Translations under genes and position numbers: made by a program
Assembly: GCA_030697665.1 (NCBI GenBank)
Contig: JAUYPJ010000122.1
Span: forward strand, 1 to 42,940
Source of the DNA: Candidatus Omnitrophota bacterium
GTDB lineage: Bacteria; Omnitrophota; Gorgyraeia; Aquiviventales; Aquiviventaceae
Length of the DNA: 42,940 nt
Reading direction: 5' to 3'
Shown here: positions 1 through 6,835 of the stretch, piece by piece
Layout of the letters: each line of letters starts with the position of its first letter
Numbering within the stretch: the stretch's first letter is position 1
Notes under the pieces: generated by a model
Database searches by the model: none
What the model was told of the DNA's origin: nothing
What the model saw: the letters and a program-made list of their open reading frames with translations, nothing else

Positions 1-177
1 GATCATGTCCTGCTCGGCAATCCCCACCGAGAAGAAGCGCTGCGGGTACTGCTGCTTAAACCAGATCGCCCGCGCGGAATCTTCCAGATCCCCGGAGAGG
101 GCGACGACGTGGGGGTGGGTCTTGCCCAACTCCAGCAGCCCCTCGCCGAATCCGTCCCTCGTCGGTTTTAGTTCCAT
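1..177 (-). CDS. Transketolase, C-terminal subunit (5' part only; runs off the window)
   Basis: The minus strand from 177 down to base 1 stays open for 59 codons and continues past the edge. It starts with an ATG and reads MELKPTRDGFGEGLLELG, followed by HVVALSGDLEDSARAIWF and FFSVGIAEQDMI. This is the start of the pyrimidine-binding half of a two-gene transketolase; the GIAEQDM stretch carries the conserved Glu that activates thiamine diphosphate in this family. It follows the gene for the N-terminal half, separated by 85 bp that contain a period-7 array. Together the two subunits would transfer two-carbon ketol units in the non-oxidative pentose phosphate pathway. The identification is firm; only the 5' third or less is visible. 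Confidence 0.85.
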   Translation of the reverse strand, partial: MELKPTRDGFGEGLLELGKTHPHVVALSGDLEDSARAIWFKQQYPQRFFSVGIAEQDMI

Positions 178-191
178 GGGGACTGAGTTTC

Positions 192-251
192 GAGTTGCGA
201 GTTGCGAGTTGCGAGTTGAACGCGAAACCCGAAACCCGAAACCCGAAACTG
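192..251. repeat. Period-7 inverted array between the two transketolase genes
   Basis: Four tandem 7-mers (GAGTTGC, the last ending in A) at 192-219 face four 7-mers (GAAACCC, the last GAAACTG) at 224-251. The two arms pair imperfectly (about 5 of 7 positions per unit), so the transcript could fold into a long hairpin with almost no loop. It fills most of the gap between the genes. It has the same architecture as the other arrays in this window but a different unit sequence. Confidence 0.8.
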
Positions 252-262
252 ATCACAGGCCA

Positions 263-1096
263 TCATGTGGGGGTCGCTTCGAGTTCCTTCAACGCGCGCT
301 CCAGCTCATCCGGCTTCGGCGCGACGCCGTGCCAGGCGGCCTTGAGCTCCATGAACGACACCCCCTTGCCTTTGACCGTCCGCGCGACGACCACCTGGGG
401 TGCGCCGGTGATCGTCGCCGCCTCATCGTAGGCGTTCATCACCTGCGTCACGTCGTGCCCGTCGATCTCGATCGCATGCCATCCAAAGGCCCGCCATTTG
501 TCGGCCAGCGGCTCGATGTCCTGGATCTCCCGCACGGGACCGTTCTGCTGCAGTTGGTTGGCGTCGATGATCGCGCAGACCGCATCGAGCCGGTGGTGGT
601 GGCTGGTCATCGCCGCCTCCCACACCTGGCCCTCCTGGATCTCGCCGTCCCCCATGAGACAGAAGATGCGGCGGCGGCGTCCGTCCAGCCGATCGGCCAA
701 GGCGATGCCGTTGGCCATGGAGAGCCCTTGCCCGAGCGACCCGGAGGAGATCTCGATCCCCGGCACTGACGCGCGCTCCGGATGCCCTTGAAGCCGCGTC
801 GGGTAGCGGCGCAACGTCATCAGCTCCTCTTTCGGGAAGTAACCCTGGAAGGCCAGCACCGCGTAGAGGGCGGGGCATCCGTGGCCCTTCGAGAGCAAGA
901 ACAGGTCGCGGTCAGGCCAGGTCGGATGCGCCGGGTCGTGCCGGAGCGCGTGCCAGTAGAGGCCGATAAGCAACTCCACCATGGAGAGCGATCCCCCCGG
1001 GTGTCCGCTGCCCGCCGTCGCAATCATCCTCAGGATCGTCTGGCGCAGCTCAAGGGCCAGCGCCCGAAGGGCGCGCGCGTCAGGGCGCTGAGCCAT
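263..1096 (-). CDS. Transketolase, N-terminal (thiamine diphosphate-binding) subunit
   Basis: A 277-residue protein with the features of the diphosphate-binding half of transketolase. GSGHPGGSLSMVELL lies near residues 28-42, SKGHGCPALYAVL near 68, and the ThDP motif GDGEIQEGQVWEA is followed by IIDANQLQQ. The length fits the split form of the enzyme; full-length transketolase is about twice as long. The partner subunit follows at 177-1. The start overlaps the end of the TPR lipoprotein gene; I prefer the ATG at 1096, but a GTG at 1105 in the same frame is also possible. The enzyme interconverts pentose and triose/hexose phosphates and could feed PRPP supply for the purine and histidine genes nearby. 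Confidence 0.92.
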   Translation of the reverse strand: MAQRPDARALRALALELRQTILRMIATAGSGHPGGSLSMVELLIGLYWHALRHDPAHPTWPDRDLFLLSKGHGCPALYAVLAFQGYFPKEELMTLRRYPTRLQGHPERASVPGIEISSGSLGQGLSMANGIALADRLDGRRRRIFCLMGDGEIQEGQVWEAAMTSHHHRLDAVCAIIDANQLQQNGPVREIQDIEPLADKWRAFGWHAIEIDGHDVTQVMNAYDEAATITGAPQVVVARTVKGKGVSFMELKAAWHGVAPKPDELERALKELEATPT

Positions 1097-2621
1097 CGTC
1101 CTCACCGTGGCGGTGTCCCGTGGCCTGACGCTGCTGCAGCCGCTCCAGCTTCTCTCGAAGCGTCGGCTGGTCCGGATCGAGCCCCAGCGCCTTTTCCCAA
1201 TTCGTCATGGCCCGCTCGATCTCGTTGCGCTGCAGGTAGGCATCGCCGAGATGCTCGAAGATCACCGGATCGGCCTGGGTCCTCGCGGCCGCGCGCTCCA
1301 GATAGTCAATCGCCTCATCGAGCCGCCCCATCTTATAGTAGACCCACCCCAGGCTGTCCAGGTAGGCGCCGTTGTCAGGATCAAGCTCCAGGGCGCGCTC
1401 AATGAGCGCCTTCGCCTCAGAGAGGTGAAGGCCTTCCTCCGCGTCGAGGTAGCCGAGATAGTTCATCGCATCGGGATGGTTCGGATCCAGCTCCAGCGTC
1501 CGGCGCAGGTGTCGGCGCGCCTCGTGCCGGCGGCCCAACTGGTCCAGTTGCGCCGCGAGGTAAAAATAGGCCTGGGCATAATCGGCCTTCACCGCCACCG
1601 CCCGCTCGAACGCCCGCATCGCCTCTTCGGCCTGCTCGGCTTGCCGGTACACGATCCCGAGAGCCACGTAGAGCTCTGCGGGCCCGTTGAGCTCATCGAT
1701 CTTGCGGGCCAAGAACCGGGCGGCCTCGTCGAACCGGTCCTGGGCCAGCCACACCTGGATGAGCCCCACGATCGCCTCCACGTCGGAGGGTGCTAGATCC
1801 AGCAGGGCTTCGTAGCGCTCCGTCGCCTCCGGCCATTGCTCGGCATCGGCGTACGCCCGGGCCGCGTACGCGTAGAGCCGCGGGTTCAGCGGATCAAGGT
1901 GGATCGCCCGCTCGTAGTGCGCCGCCGCGTGCCCAAACCGGCCCTGGAGCTCATACGTGAGCCCCAGCGCAACGCACACCTCCAGCGCATCCGGTGACAG
2001 CTCATAGGCGTGTGAGAGCTCTTGCAGGGCGTCCTCCAGCTGGCCGAGGCGGCCGTAGAGGATGCCGAGGTTGAAGTGGAGCTGCGTGGAGGGGCCGGAC
2101 GTCTCAATCAAGCGCTCGTAGAGACCGGTCGCCTTCGGCAACTCCCCTTGCAGCACGTAGAGATCCGCCAGCGTGCTCATGACGAAGGGATCATCCGCCT
2201 CGACGCGCAAGAGCCGCTCATACGCTTCCACCGCCGGCTCGAGCTGCCCCTGCGAGGCGTAGAGCATGGCGATCCAGCGCAGCGCATCGGGCTGGTTGGG
2301 ATCGAGGGCGAGGGCGTTCGAAAATTCCTGGAGGGCCCGGTCCATCTGCCGGAGCTTGAGATAGGTCCCCCCGACGCGGACGTGCAGCAGCGGCGAATCC
2401 CGGTCGTGAGCCAGCGCGAGCTGGTAGGCGTCGAGCGCGTCATCCAGTCGCGCCGAGCGCTCGAGCATCACCCCCTGCAGATAGGCCCCGTAGGCGATGC
2501 GGCTGGCGTCCTGGCGGCTCCAGCGATGCGTGGCGCACCCGGCCACCAGGAGGCCGCTGATCACCACCCCCCATCGTCCCGCCGCCGTCTCTGTGCTGCC
2601 CACTCTGCTGAACACCGCCAT
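1080..2621 (-). CDS. TPR-repeat outer-membrane-type lipoprotein
   Basis: A 513-residue protein. It begins with a hydrophobic stretch and a lipobox (VISGLLVAGC), so it is probably an envelope lipoprotein. The rest is an almost unbroken series of about a dozen 34-residue tetratricopeptide repeats, recognisable by units such as ALDPNQPDALRWIAMLYASQ and ELDPDNGAYLDSLGWVYYKM. TPR solenoids mediate protein-protein contacts. In Gram-negative bacteria similar lipoproteins occur near cell-surface polysaccharide or secretion genes, but nothing here fixes the partner. The 3' end overlaps the transketolase gene by a few codons, which suggests one transcript. The specific function is unknown. Confidence 0.85.
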   Translation of the reverse strand: MAVFSRVGSTETAAGRWGVVISGLLVAGCATHRWSRQDASRIAYGAYLQGVMLERSARLDDALDAYQLALAHDRDSPLLHVRVGGTYLKLRQMDRALQEFSNALALDPNQPDALRWIAMLYASQGQLEPAVEAYERLLRVEADDPFVMSTLADLYVLQGELPKATGLYERLIETSGPSTQLHFNLGILYGRLGQLEDALQELSHAYELSPDALEVCVALGLTYELQGRFGHAAAHYERAIHLDPLNPRLYAYAARAYADAEQWPEATERYEALLDLAPSDVEAIVGLIQVWLAQDRFDEAARFLARKIDELNGPAELYVALGIVYRQAEQAEEAMRAFERAVAVKADYAQAYFYLAAQLDQLGRRHEARRHLRRTLELDPNHPDAMNYLGYLDAEEGLHLSEAKALIERALELDPDNGAYLDSLGWVYYKMGRLDEAIDYLERAAARTQADPVIFEHLGDAYLQRNEIERAMTNWEKALGLDPDQPTLREKLERLQQRQATGHRHGEDDGSAP

Positions 2622-2703
2622 CCATCATCTCACTTCGCTCGATGCGTTCACCGATCACGAGTAGTGCCTGACTTTCCCCTCGACACCACAGAGGTCATGG
2701 AAT

Positions 2704-2775
2704 GCCACGGAGACACGGAGAAATCTTCAAGGAGACGTTTCCGTGCTTCCGTGGCACTTCCGTGGTTCCGTGGTG
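2704..2775. repeat. Inverted array with TTCCGTG units, upstream of the TPR gene
   Basis: The gap between hisG and the TPR gene holds CCACGGA-type units (2704-2723) facing four TTCCGTG units (2739-2773). Spacing is irregular (8 and 11 bp). The arms are complementary and would form a hairpin in the hisG-to-TPR transcript. It is probably a degenerate member of the array family seen elsewhere. Confidence 0.6.
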
Positions 2776-2782
2776 TGAACAG

Positions 2783-3790
2783 TCAATAGATGACTTTATT
2801 GAGCGGATACTCGATGATGTCCTGGCCCCCCGCCTCTTTCAGCTTGGGAATCAGCGCCTTGACCTGACGCTCCTCGATGACCGTTTCCACCGCCCACCAC
2901 GGATCGCGGCCGTCTTTCGACCACAGCTTGGAGACGGTCGGACGCTTCATGGCCGGCAGGGCGTCCATGACCTGTTGGAGGTGACCTTCGGGCACATTGA
3001 GCTTGATGCCGACCTTGCCCTCCGCTTCCACCGCGCCGACGAGGAGCGTCTTGAGGCTCTCGATCTTGCGCCGCTTCCAGGGATCCGCCAGGGCCGAGGG
3101 ATGGGCGATGAGCTGGGTCGTAGATTCGCACACCGTCTCGAGGATGCGCAGACCGTTGGCCAGGAGGGTCTGGCCCGTCTCGGTGAGCTCGACGATGGCA
3201 TCCACCAGCCCCAGGCGCACCTTTCCTTCGGTCGCCCCCCACGAAAATTCGACCTCCGCCTTGACCCCGTGCCGGGCCAAATAGTCCCTGGTCACGTTGA
3301 CAAGCTCCGTGGCGATCCGCTTGCCCTCCAGATCCTTGAGCCGGCGGAGAGGCGAGACGGCCGGCACGGCGATCACCCAGCGGACGGGATGGCGGGTCCG
3401 CTTGGCGTAGACCAGCTCCGCCACCCGCTCCACGCGCGAACGGTTCTCCAGCACCCAATCGTTGCCCGTAATCCCGCAATCGAGGACGCCCTGCTCCACG
3501 TAGCGGGACATCTCCTGCGCGCGCAGCAACATCGGTTCAAGCTCCGGATCATCAATCGAGGGCGCATACGAGCGCTCGCTGATGAGCACCTGAAACCCGG
3601 CTCGATCAAACAGCTTGACCGTCGCCTCCTGGAGGCTTCCCTTGGGCAGGCCGAGCGTCAACCGCCGTTCACCCGTGGCGTCGCCCCCCGCCCCCCCGGC
3701 CCGCCTTTCACGACCGCTGGGGCGGGCTTGCCCCTTGCTCCTTGCCCCTGTGATGCGCTGCGTGTGGTGTGTCATGCGCTTGGTGGTCAT
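2783..3790 (-). CDS. hisG: ATP phosphoribosyltransferase (long form)
   Basis: This enzyme joins ATP and PRPP in the first step of histidine synthesis. LTLGLPKGSLQEATVKLFDR marks the N-terminus of the catalytic domain. ADLVNVTRDYL-type segments (here ATELVNVTRDYLARHGVKAE) and DAIVELTETGQTLLANGLRI follow, and then a C-terminal ACT-like regulatory region, as in the long, HisZ-independent form. The reading frame opens with an ATG overlapping the upstream stop (ATGA at 3787-3790), but this adds about 43 residues of low-complexity sequence. That stretch includes a translated period-7 array (3727-3749). A TTG at 3661 would give the usual N-terminus (MTLGLPKGS), so the true start is uncertain. No other his genes are nearby. 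Confidence 0.92.
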   Translation of the reverse strand: MTTKRMTHHTQRITGARSKGQARPSGRERRAGGAGGDATGERRLTLGLPKGSLQEATVKLFDRAGFQVLISERSYAPSIDDPELEPMLLRAQEMSRYVEQGVLDCGITGNDWVLENRSRVERVAELVYAKRTRHPVRWVIAVPAVSPLRRLKDLEGKRIATELVNVTRDYLARHGVKAEVEFSWGATEGKVRLGLVDAIVELTETGQTLLANGLRILETVCESTTQLIAHPSALADPWKRRKIESLKTLLVGAVEAEGKVGIKLNVPEGHLQQVMDALPAMKRPTVSKLWSKDGRDPWWAVETVIEERQVKALIPKLKEAGGQDIIEYPLNKVIY

Positions 3791-4485
3791 GGCTGCGCTC
3801 GCGGTGCGTCGTGGAAGAGTCGGCGCTCCTCGACGGAGAACGCGCCACGATTGTACAGGAGCGACGAAGCGGGTGTCAACCCACATGCGGGATCCTCTTT
3901 CATCCATCGTTGGAGCTCTGTCAGTCGGTCGATGTCGTACCCCTCCGGCAAGAGTGCGCTCGTCATGCCCGAGGCGCGCGCTGCGGCCAGCGTCTGATCC
4001 AGCACCTGGCTGGTGCTCCACGAAATTCCGTGGAAGAGTCCGGGCGCCGACTTCGCCAACCCCACAAGGTAATAGCCGCCGTCCTCCGTGGGGCCAAGCA
4101 CCAGATCGGTTCGCTCCATGGCTGAGAACGCCTCCTCGATCCGCAGATGATCGAGCCACGGCGAATCGGTGCCGATGACGATGACCCGGCGCATCCCCGC
4201 TGCAAAGGCGCTGTCGGTGGCGTCGGCCAGCCGTTCACCCAACGTGGCGCCACGCTGGGGCTGGACGGGCCACGCCGACCCCAGCCACGCCTGGAGGCGA
4301 CCCATCGCCTCGGCCGGCTCCACGCACAACGTGATCTCACCGCGCAGCGCCACGAGCCGCTCGAGCGTCCGCTCCACGCACCGCCGGTAGACGTGGCAGG
4401 CGGCTTCGGCGCCGATCTCAGTGGCCAAACGAGTCTTGACCTGTCTGGGGACGGGCTCTTTGACGAAGATCAGGAGCCGGCGCAT
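3787..4485 (-). CDS. DUF2064 / TIGR04282-type glycosyltransferase-fold protein
   Basis: A protein of about 232 residues starting MRRLLIFVKEPVPRQVKTRL, the hallmark N-terminus of the DUF2064 family (nucleotide-sugar transferase fold). Further motifs are VIVIGTDSPWLDHLRIEEAF and VLGPTEDGGYYLVGL, both typical of the family. Members often sit next to GT2 glycosyltransferases, as here, where the GT2 stop codon lies inside the start of this gene. An alternative ATG 15 bp upstream (4500) would add five residues. The 3' end overlaps the hisG start by four bases. The enzymatic activity of this family is not well established, so I do not name a substrate. Confidence 0.85.
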   Translation of the reverse strand: MRRLLIFVKEPVPRQVKTRLATEIGAEAACHVYRRCVERTLERLVALRGEITLCVEPAEAMGRLQAWLGSAWPVQPQRGATLGERLADATDSAFAAGMRRVIVIGTDSPWLDHLRIEEAFSAMERTDLVLGPTEDGGYYLVGLAKSAPGLFHGISWSTSQVLDQTLAAARASGMTSALLPEGYDIDRLTELQRWMKEDPACGLTPASSLLYNRGAFSVEERRLFHDAPRAQP

Positions 4486-5390
4486 GTCTCTGTCCGGCAT
4501 CGAACGCCGGGCTGAGCCGCAATGCGAACGATGGTGGTGACGATGGCCCACCCCGCGCAGATCGCGCCTCGCGCCGTCCCGGAGATTTTTGAGCGGCCGA
4601 TGCGGCGACGATATCGCACCGGGATTTCGACGATGCGCAGCCCTTGGCGCGCGGCTTTTGCCTGCATCTCCACCGTCCAGCCAAACGCCGGGTCCTGCAT
4701 GTGGAGCCGCGCGAGCGCGTCACGCCGAATCGCGCGGAACGGGCCAAGATCCGTATACCGGACTCCAAAGAACCGGTTGATGAGAGAGCACGCGAGCCGA
4801 TTGCCGAAGCGCTGCGGCAGCGTCAGGCTGCCGCGCTGCGCATGGGTGATCCGTGAGCCGATGACCAGATCCGCCTCCCCCCGCGCAATCGGGGCGAGGA
4901 GCAAGGGGATCTCTTCGGGATAGTCCGAGTGGTCCCCGTCGAGAAAGACGACTGTGTCGATCTCCGGTTCGAGCGCGGCGATCCCGGCCAGGCACGCGCG
5001 GCCGTAGCCGGGGGTGGGCTCGCTGACGACCCGCGCCCCCATTTCCTCCGCGACCTGGGCGCTGCCGTCGGTGGAGCCGTTGTCCACCACGATGATACGG
5101 TGGACCGCCTCGGTCGGCCTCCGACTGCGTCGTTCGGCACTTCCGCCCCGCCCGCCTGGCGGGATCCCGCCTTCCACTAAATACTTAGAGGTGGCGGGAT
5201 CGGCGACCCCCGCACGTTTGGCTTCGCCAAACGAAGCCGCGGGGGTGCCCGCCTCGGTCGGCCGCGTCGCCGCTACGTCGCGGCACTTCCTCGGCAGCGA
5301 GGATGGTGCCGCCTCGGTCGGAATCTCGCTTAAGACCTGGCCGAGCGCGAGGACTTCGTTGCGGACAGGGATGACGACCGCCACCTTCAT
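4470..5390 (-). CDS. Family 2 glycosyltransferase with an in-frame repeat insertion
   Basis: A GT-A glycosyltransferase beginning MKVAVVIPVRNEVLALGQVL. The nucleotide-binding strand IIVVDNGSTDGSAQVAEEMG and the metal-binding motif VVFLDGDHSDYPEEI are present, followed by ADLVIGSRI and a C-terminal VEIPVRYRRRIGRSKISGT, as in dolichol-phosphate-mannose-synthase-like enzymes. It probably transfers a sugar to a lipid carrier or glycan at the inner membrane. Between the first helix and the second strand, about 68 residues are inserted; they correspond to repeat DNA at 5106-5321 flanked by three copies of the same 12-bp sequence, each translated as PTEA. It overlaps the upstream glycosyltransferase gene (stop at 5387), so the two are probably translated together. 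Confidence 0.88.
   Translation of the reverse strand: MKVAVVIPVRNEVLALGQVLSEIPTEAAPSSLPRKCRDVAATRPTEAGTPAASFGEAKRAGVADPATSKYLVEGGIPPGGRGGSAERRSRRPTEAVHRIIVVDNGSTDGSAQVAEEMGARVVSEPTPGYGRACLAGIAALEPEIDTVVFLDGDHSDYPEEIPLLLAPIARGEADLVIGSRITHAQRGSLTLPQRFGNRLACSLINRFFGVRYTDLGPFRAIRRDALARLHMQDPAFGWTVEMQAKAARQGLRIVEIPVRYRRRIGRSKISGTARGAICAGWAIVTTIVRIAAQPGVRCRTETCAGS
5106..5321. repeat. Two tandem in-frame palindromic insertions bounded by 12-bp direct repeats
   Basis: The 12-mer CGCCTCGGTCGG occurs at 5106-5117, 5250-5261 and 5310-5321. The segments between them (144 and 60 bp per unit) are multiples of three and full of hairpins: GATCCCGCC/GGCGGGATC, CGTTTGG/CCAAACG inside CCCCCGC/GCGGGGG, and a GCCGCG/CGCGGC stem. 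The layout looks like two successive insertions with target duplication inside the GT2 gene that preserve the frame. Confidence 0.75.
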
Positions 5391-6739
5391 GGACGACATG
5401 CTCCACGCCGCAACTCCCAACAGCCCAAGAGGACGACGGGCGCGTACTCCAGCACGTGCGCCCACACCGGCAACATCCACCGGCCATCAGCCAGCCATCC
5501 CGGCCAGACCGTGTAGGCGAGCACCGCCGTGCCGGTCAACGCGATGATCGCCGGCACTCGGTAGAAGCACAAACAGGGGATGAGCCAGAGCAGATACCAG
5601 GGGTGCAGCACGGGGCTGAGCAGGGCGGCCGCCACCAACCCCACGAAGAGGTAGCGCACGACATCGGCCTCGCGCTTAGCCCACCACAAGAGAATGGCCA
5701 ACCACAGTCCGCCGACAACCACCCGAGCGATGCCGGCATCCCCCAACAACCACGAGAAGAGGAGATACCCGGAGGCGTTGGACTCAAACCGCGCCGTCAT
5801 CGCCGACAGGCTTTCGTACAAGGCCGACAACGCCGTAGGACGGCAGACCAGCGGCCAGGCCGCCAGGGCGGCACAGACCAGCAAGGCGAGCCGGCCCTCT
5901 CGGCGGAACCACCACCAGGGTGCTAGGATCAGCGTGGCGTATTTTGAGAGGAAGGCGAGCGCCCACGCCCCGCCCGCGACCCACCGCTGCTTCAACTCCC
6001 AGCCGAGCACGCCCAACCACAGCAGGGCGATGCCCAGCGCGTCATTGTGTCCTGACCCGGCAACTTCGAGCACCACCAGGGGATGCCAGGCGTACGCCGC
6101 CACCCACAGCGGTGATGCGCCGCGTCGATGGAGGATGAGCAGCACGCACAGCAGCGTGATCAGCTCTGCGCACGCGAAGACGGCCTTCTGCGACGTCACC
6201 GTCGGCCCCACCCCACCACCTGCTGTTGGCCCGAAGGGCCCTGCGCCTTGCGCAGATCCGCCTTCGGCGGAGGCGGCAGGTGGTGGGGCCAGCCACGCGC
6301 CGAGGCGGAAGGCCAGCTCGGTGAGCGGCGGATAGACGGTGCGCAGATGAGGAAAGTTGATCTGCGCCGATGCCTCGTCACGCAACCCTGCAAGGGCCGG
6401 GTCATTGGGCGGGTAGCGGTAGGGATCGATCCCAGCGAGCTGGACGCGCCCATCCCACTGGTAGCGGTAGATGTCATCGGAGAGGACCGGCGTTGCGCCG
6501 ATCATCACCAGCCGAAACGCCGCCGCGGCGAGCAGCACGACGGCGAGCGGGGGTTTCCACGACGGTGGCGCGCCGTCGTGTGCGCGCCGAACCGTCCAGA
6601 GCGCCGCGAGATAGACGACGAAGGCGAGCGCAAACCACCCATAGAATGCGCCGAGATGCCGGCGCACGTCCCCGAGAAGCCGGATCTGCCACCAGCTCCA
6701 GAGGCCCGCCGCCGCCAGCAGCGCAAAGGGCATGGTCAT
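5387..6739 (-). CDS. Polytopic glycosyltransferase (DUF2029 / GT87-like mannosyltransferase)
   Basis: A 450-residue membrane protein with about ten hydrophobic segments. It contains the signature of polyprenol-phosphate-sugar-dependent transferases, LSDDIYRYQWDGRVQLAG followed by IDPYRYPPNDPAL and TVYPPLTELAF. The acidic DD pair in the first loop is the expected catalytic region. HPWYLLWLIPCL near the C-terminus is also typical. About 30 Gly/Ala/Pro-rich residues (roughly APPPAASAEGGSAQG to GGGVG) are inserted after RLGAWL; they come from a palindromic element at 6212-6288. I start at the ATG at 6739 because the longer open frame runs antisense through the neighbouring gene. It is followed directly by the GT2 gene, suggesting a shared pathway of surface-glycan or glycolipid assembly. 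The sugar and acceptor cannot be read from sequence. Confidence 0.82.
   Translation of the reverse strand: MTMPFALLAAAGLWSWWQIRLLGDVRRHLGAFYGWFALAFVVYLAALWTVRRAHDGAPPSWKPPLAVVLLAAAAFRLVMIGATPVLSDDIYRYQWDGRVQLAGIDPYRYPPNDPALAGLRDEASAQINFPHLRTVYPPLTELAFRLGAWLAPPPAASAEGGSAQGAGPFGPTAGGGVGPTVTSQKAVFACAELITLLCVLLILHRRGASPLWVAAYAWHPLVVLEVAGSGHNDALGIALLWLGVLGWELKQRWVAGGAWALAFLSKYATLILAPWWWFRREGRLALLVCAALAAWPLVCRPTALSALYESLSAMTARFESNASGYLLFSWLLGDAGIARVVVGGLWLAILLWWAKREADVVRYLFVGLVAAALLSPVLHPWYLLWLIPCLCFYRVPAIIALTGTAVLAYTVWPGWLADGRWMLPVWAHVLEYAPVVLLGCWELRRGACRP
6212..6288. repeat. Cloverleaf-like palindrome inside the glycosyltransferase gene
   Basis: An outer stem CCCCACCACCTGC / GCAGGTGGTGGGG encloses three small hairpins: GGCCC-gaa-GGGCC, CTGCGC-ctt-GCGCAG and CCGCC-ttc-GGCGG. 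The outer stem is nearly the same as that of the element between purE and sua5. It lies fully in frame inside the coding sequence. Confidence 0.8.
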
Positions 6740-6758
6740 CTCGTCATCTCGCTCAGAC

Positions 6759-6787
6759 TGTGCCAACGCAACATGTGCCAACGCAAC
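6759..6787. repeat. Tandem 15-bp repeat in a divergent intergenic region
   Basis: TGTGCCAACGCAACA is present twice in direct tandem between the divergent glycosyltransferase and ppiD-like genes, just upstream of the likely ppiD promoter. It could be an operator with two sites, but no regulator is identifiable. Confidence 0.6.
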
Positions 6788-6789
6788 GC

Positions 6790-6818
6790 TTGTCCTGTCC
6801 GATGGGCTGGCGTAGAAT
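6790..6818 (+). promoter_or_regulatory. Probable sigma-70 promoter of the ppiD-like gene
   Basis: TTGTCC at 6790-6795 and TAGAAT at 6813-6818 are separated by 17 bp. The predicted transcription start (about 6825) leaves only some ten bases before the ATG at 6836, and no good Shine-Dalgarno is visible. The message may be nearly leaderless. Confidence 0.55.
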
Positions 6819-6835
6819 ACCCCAAACCTCCAGAC

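Noticed and set aside
6128..6835. A 236-codon extension upstream of the PpiD-like protein
   Set aside because: It is antisense to the conserved glycosyltransferase, and the standard PpiD N-terminus starts at 6836.
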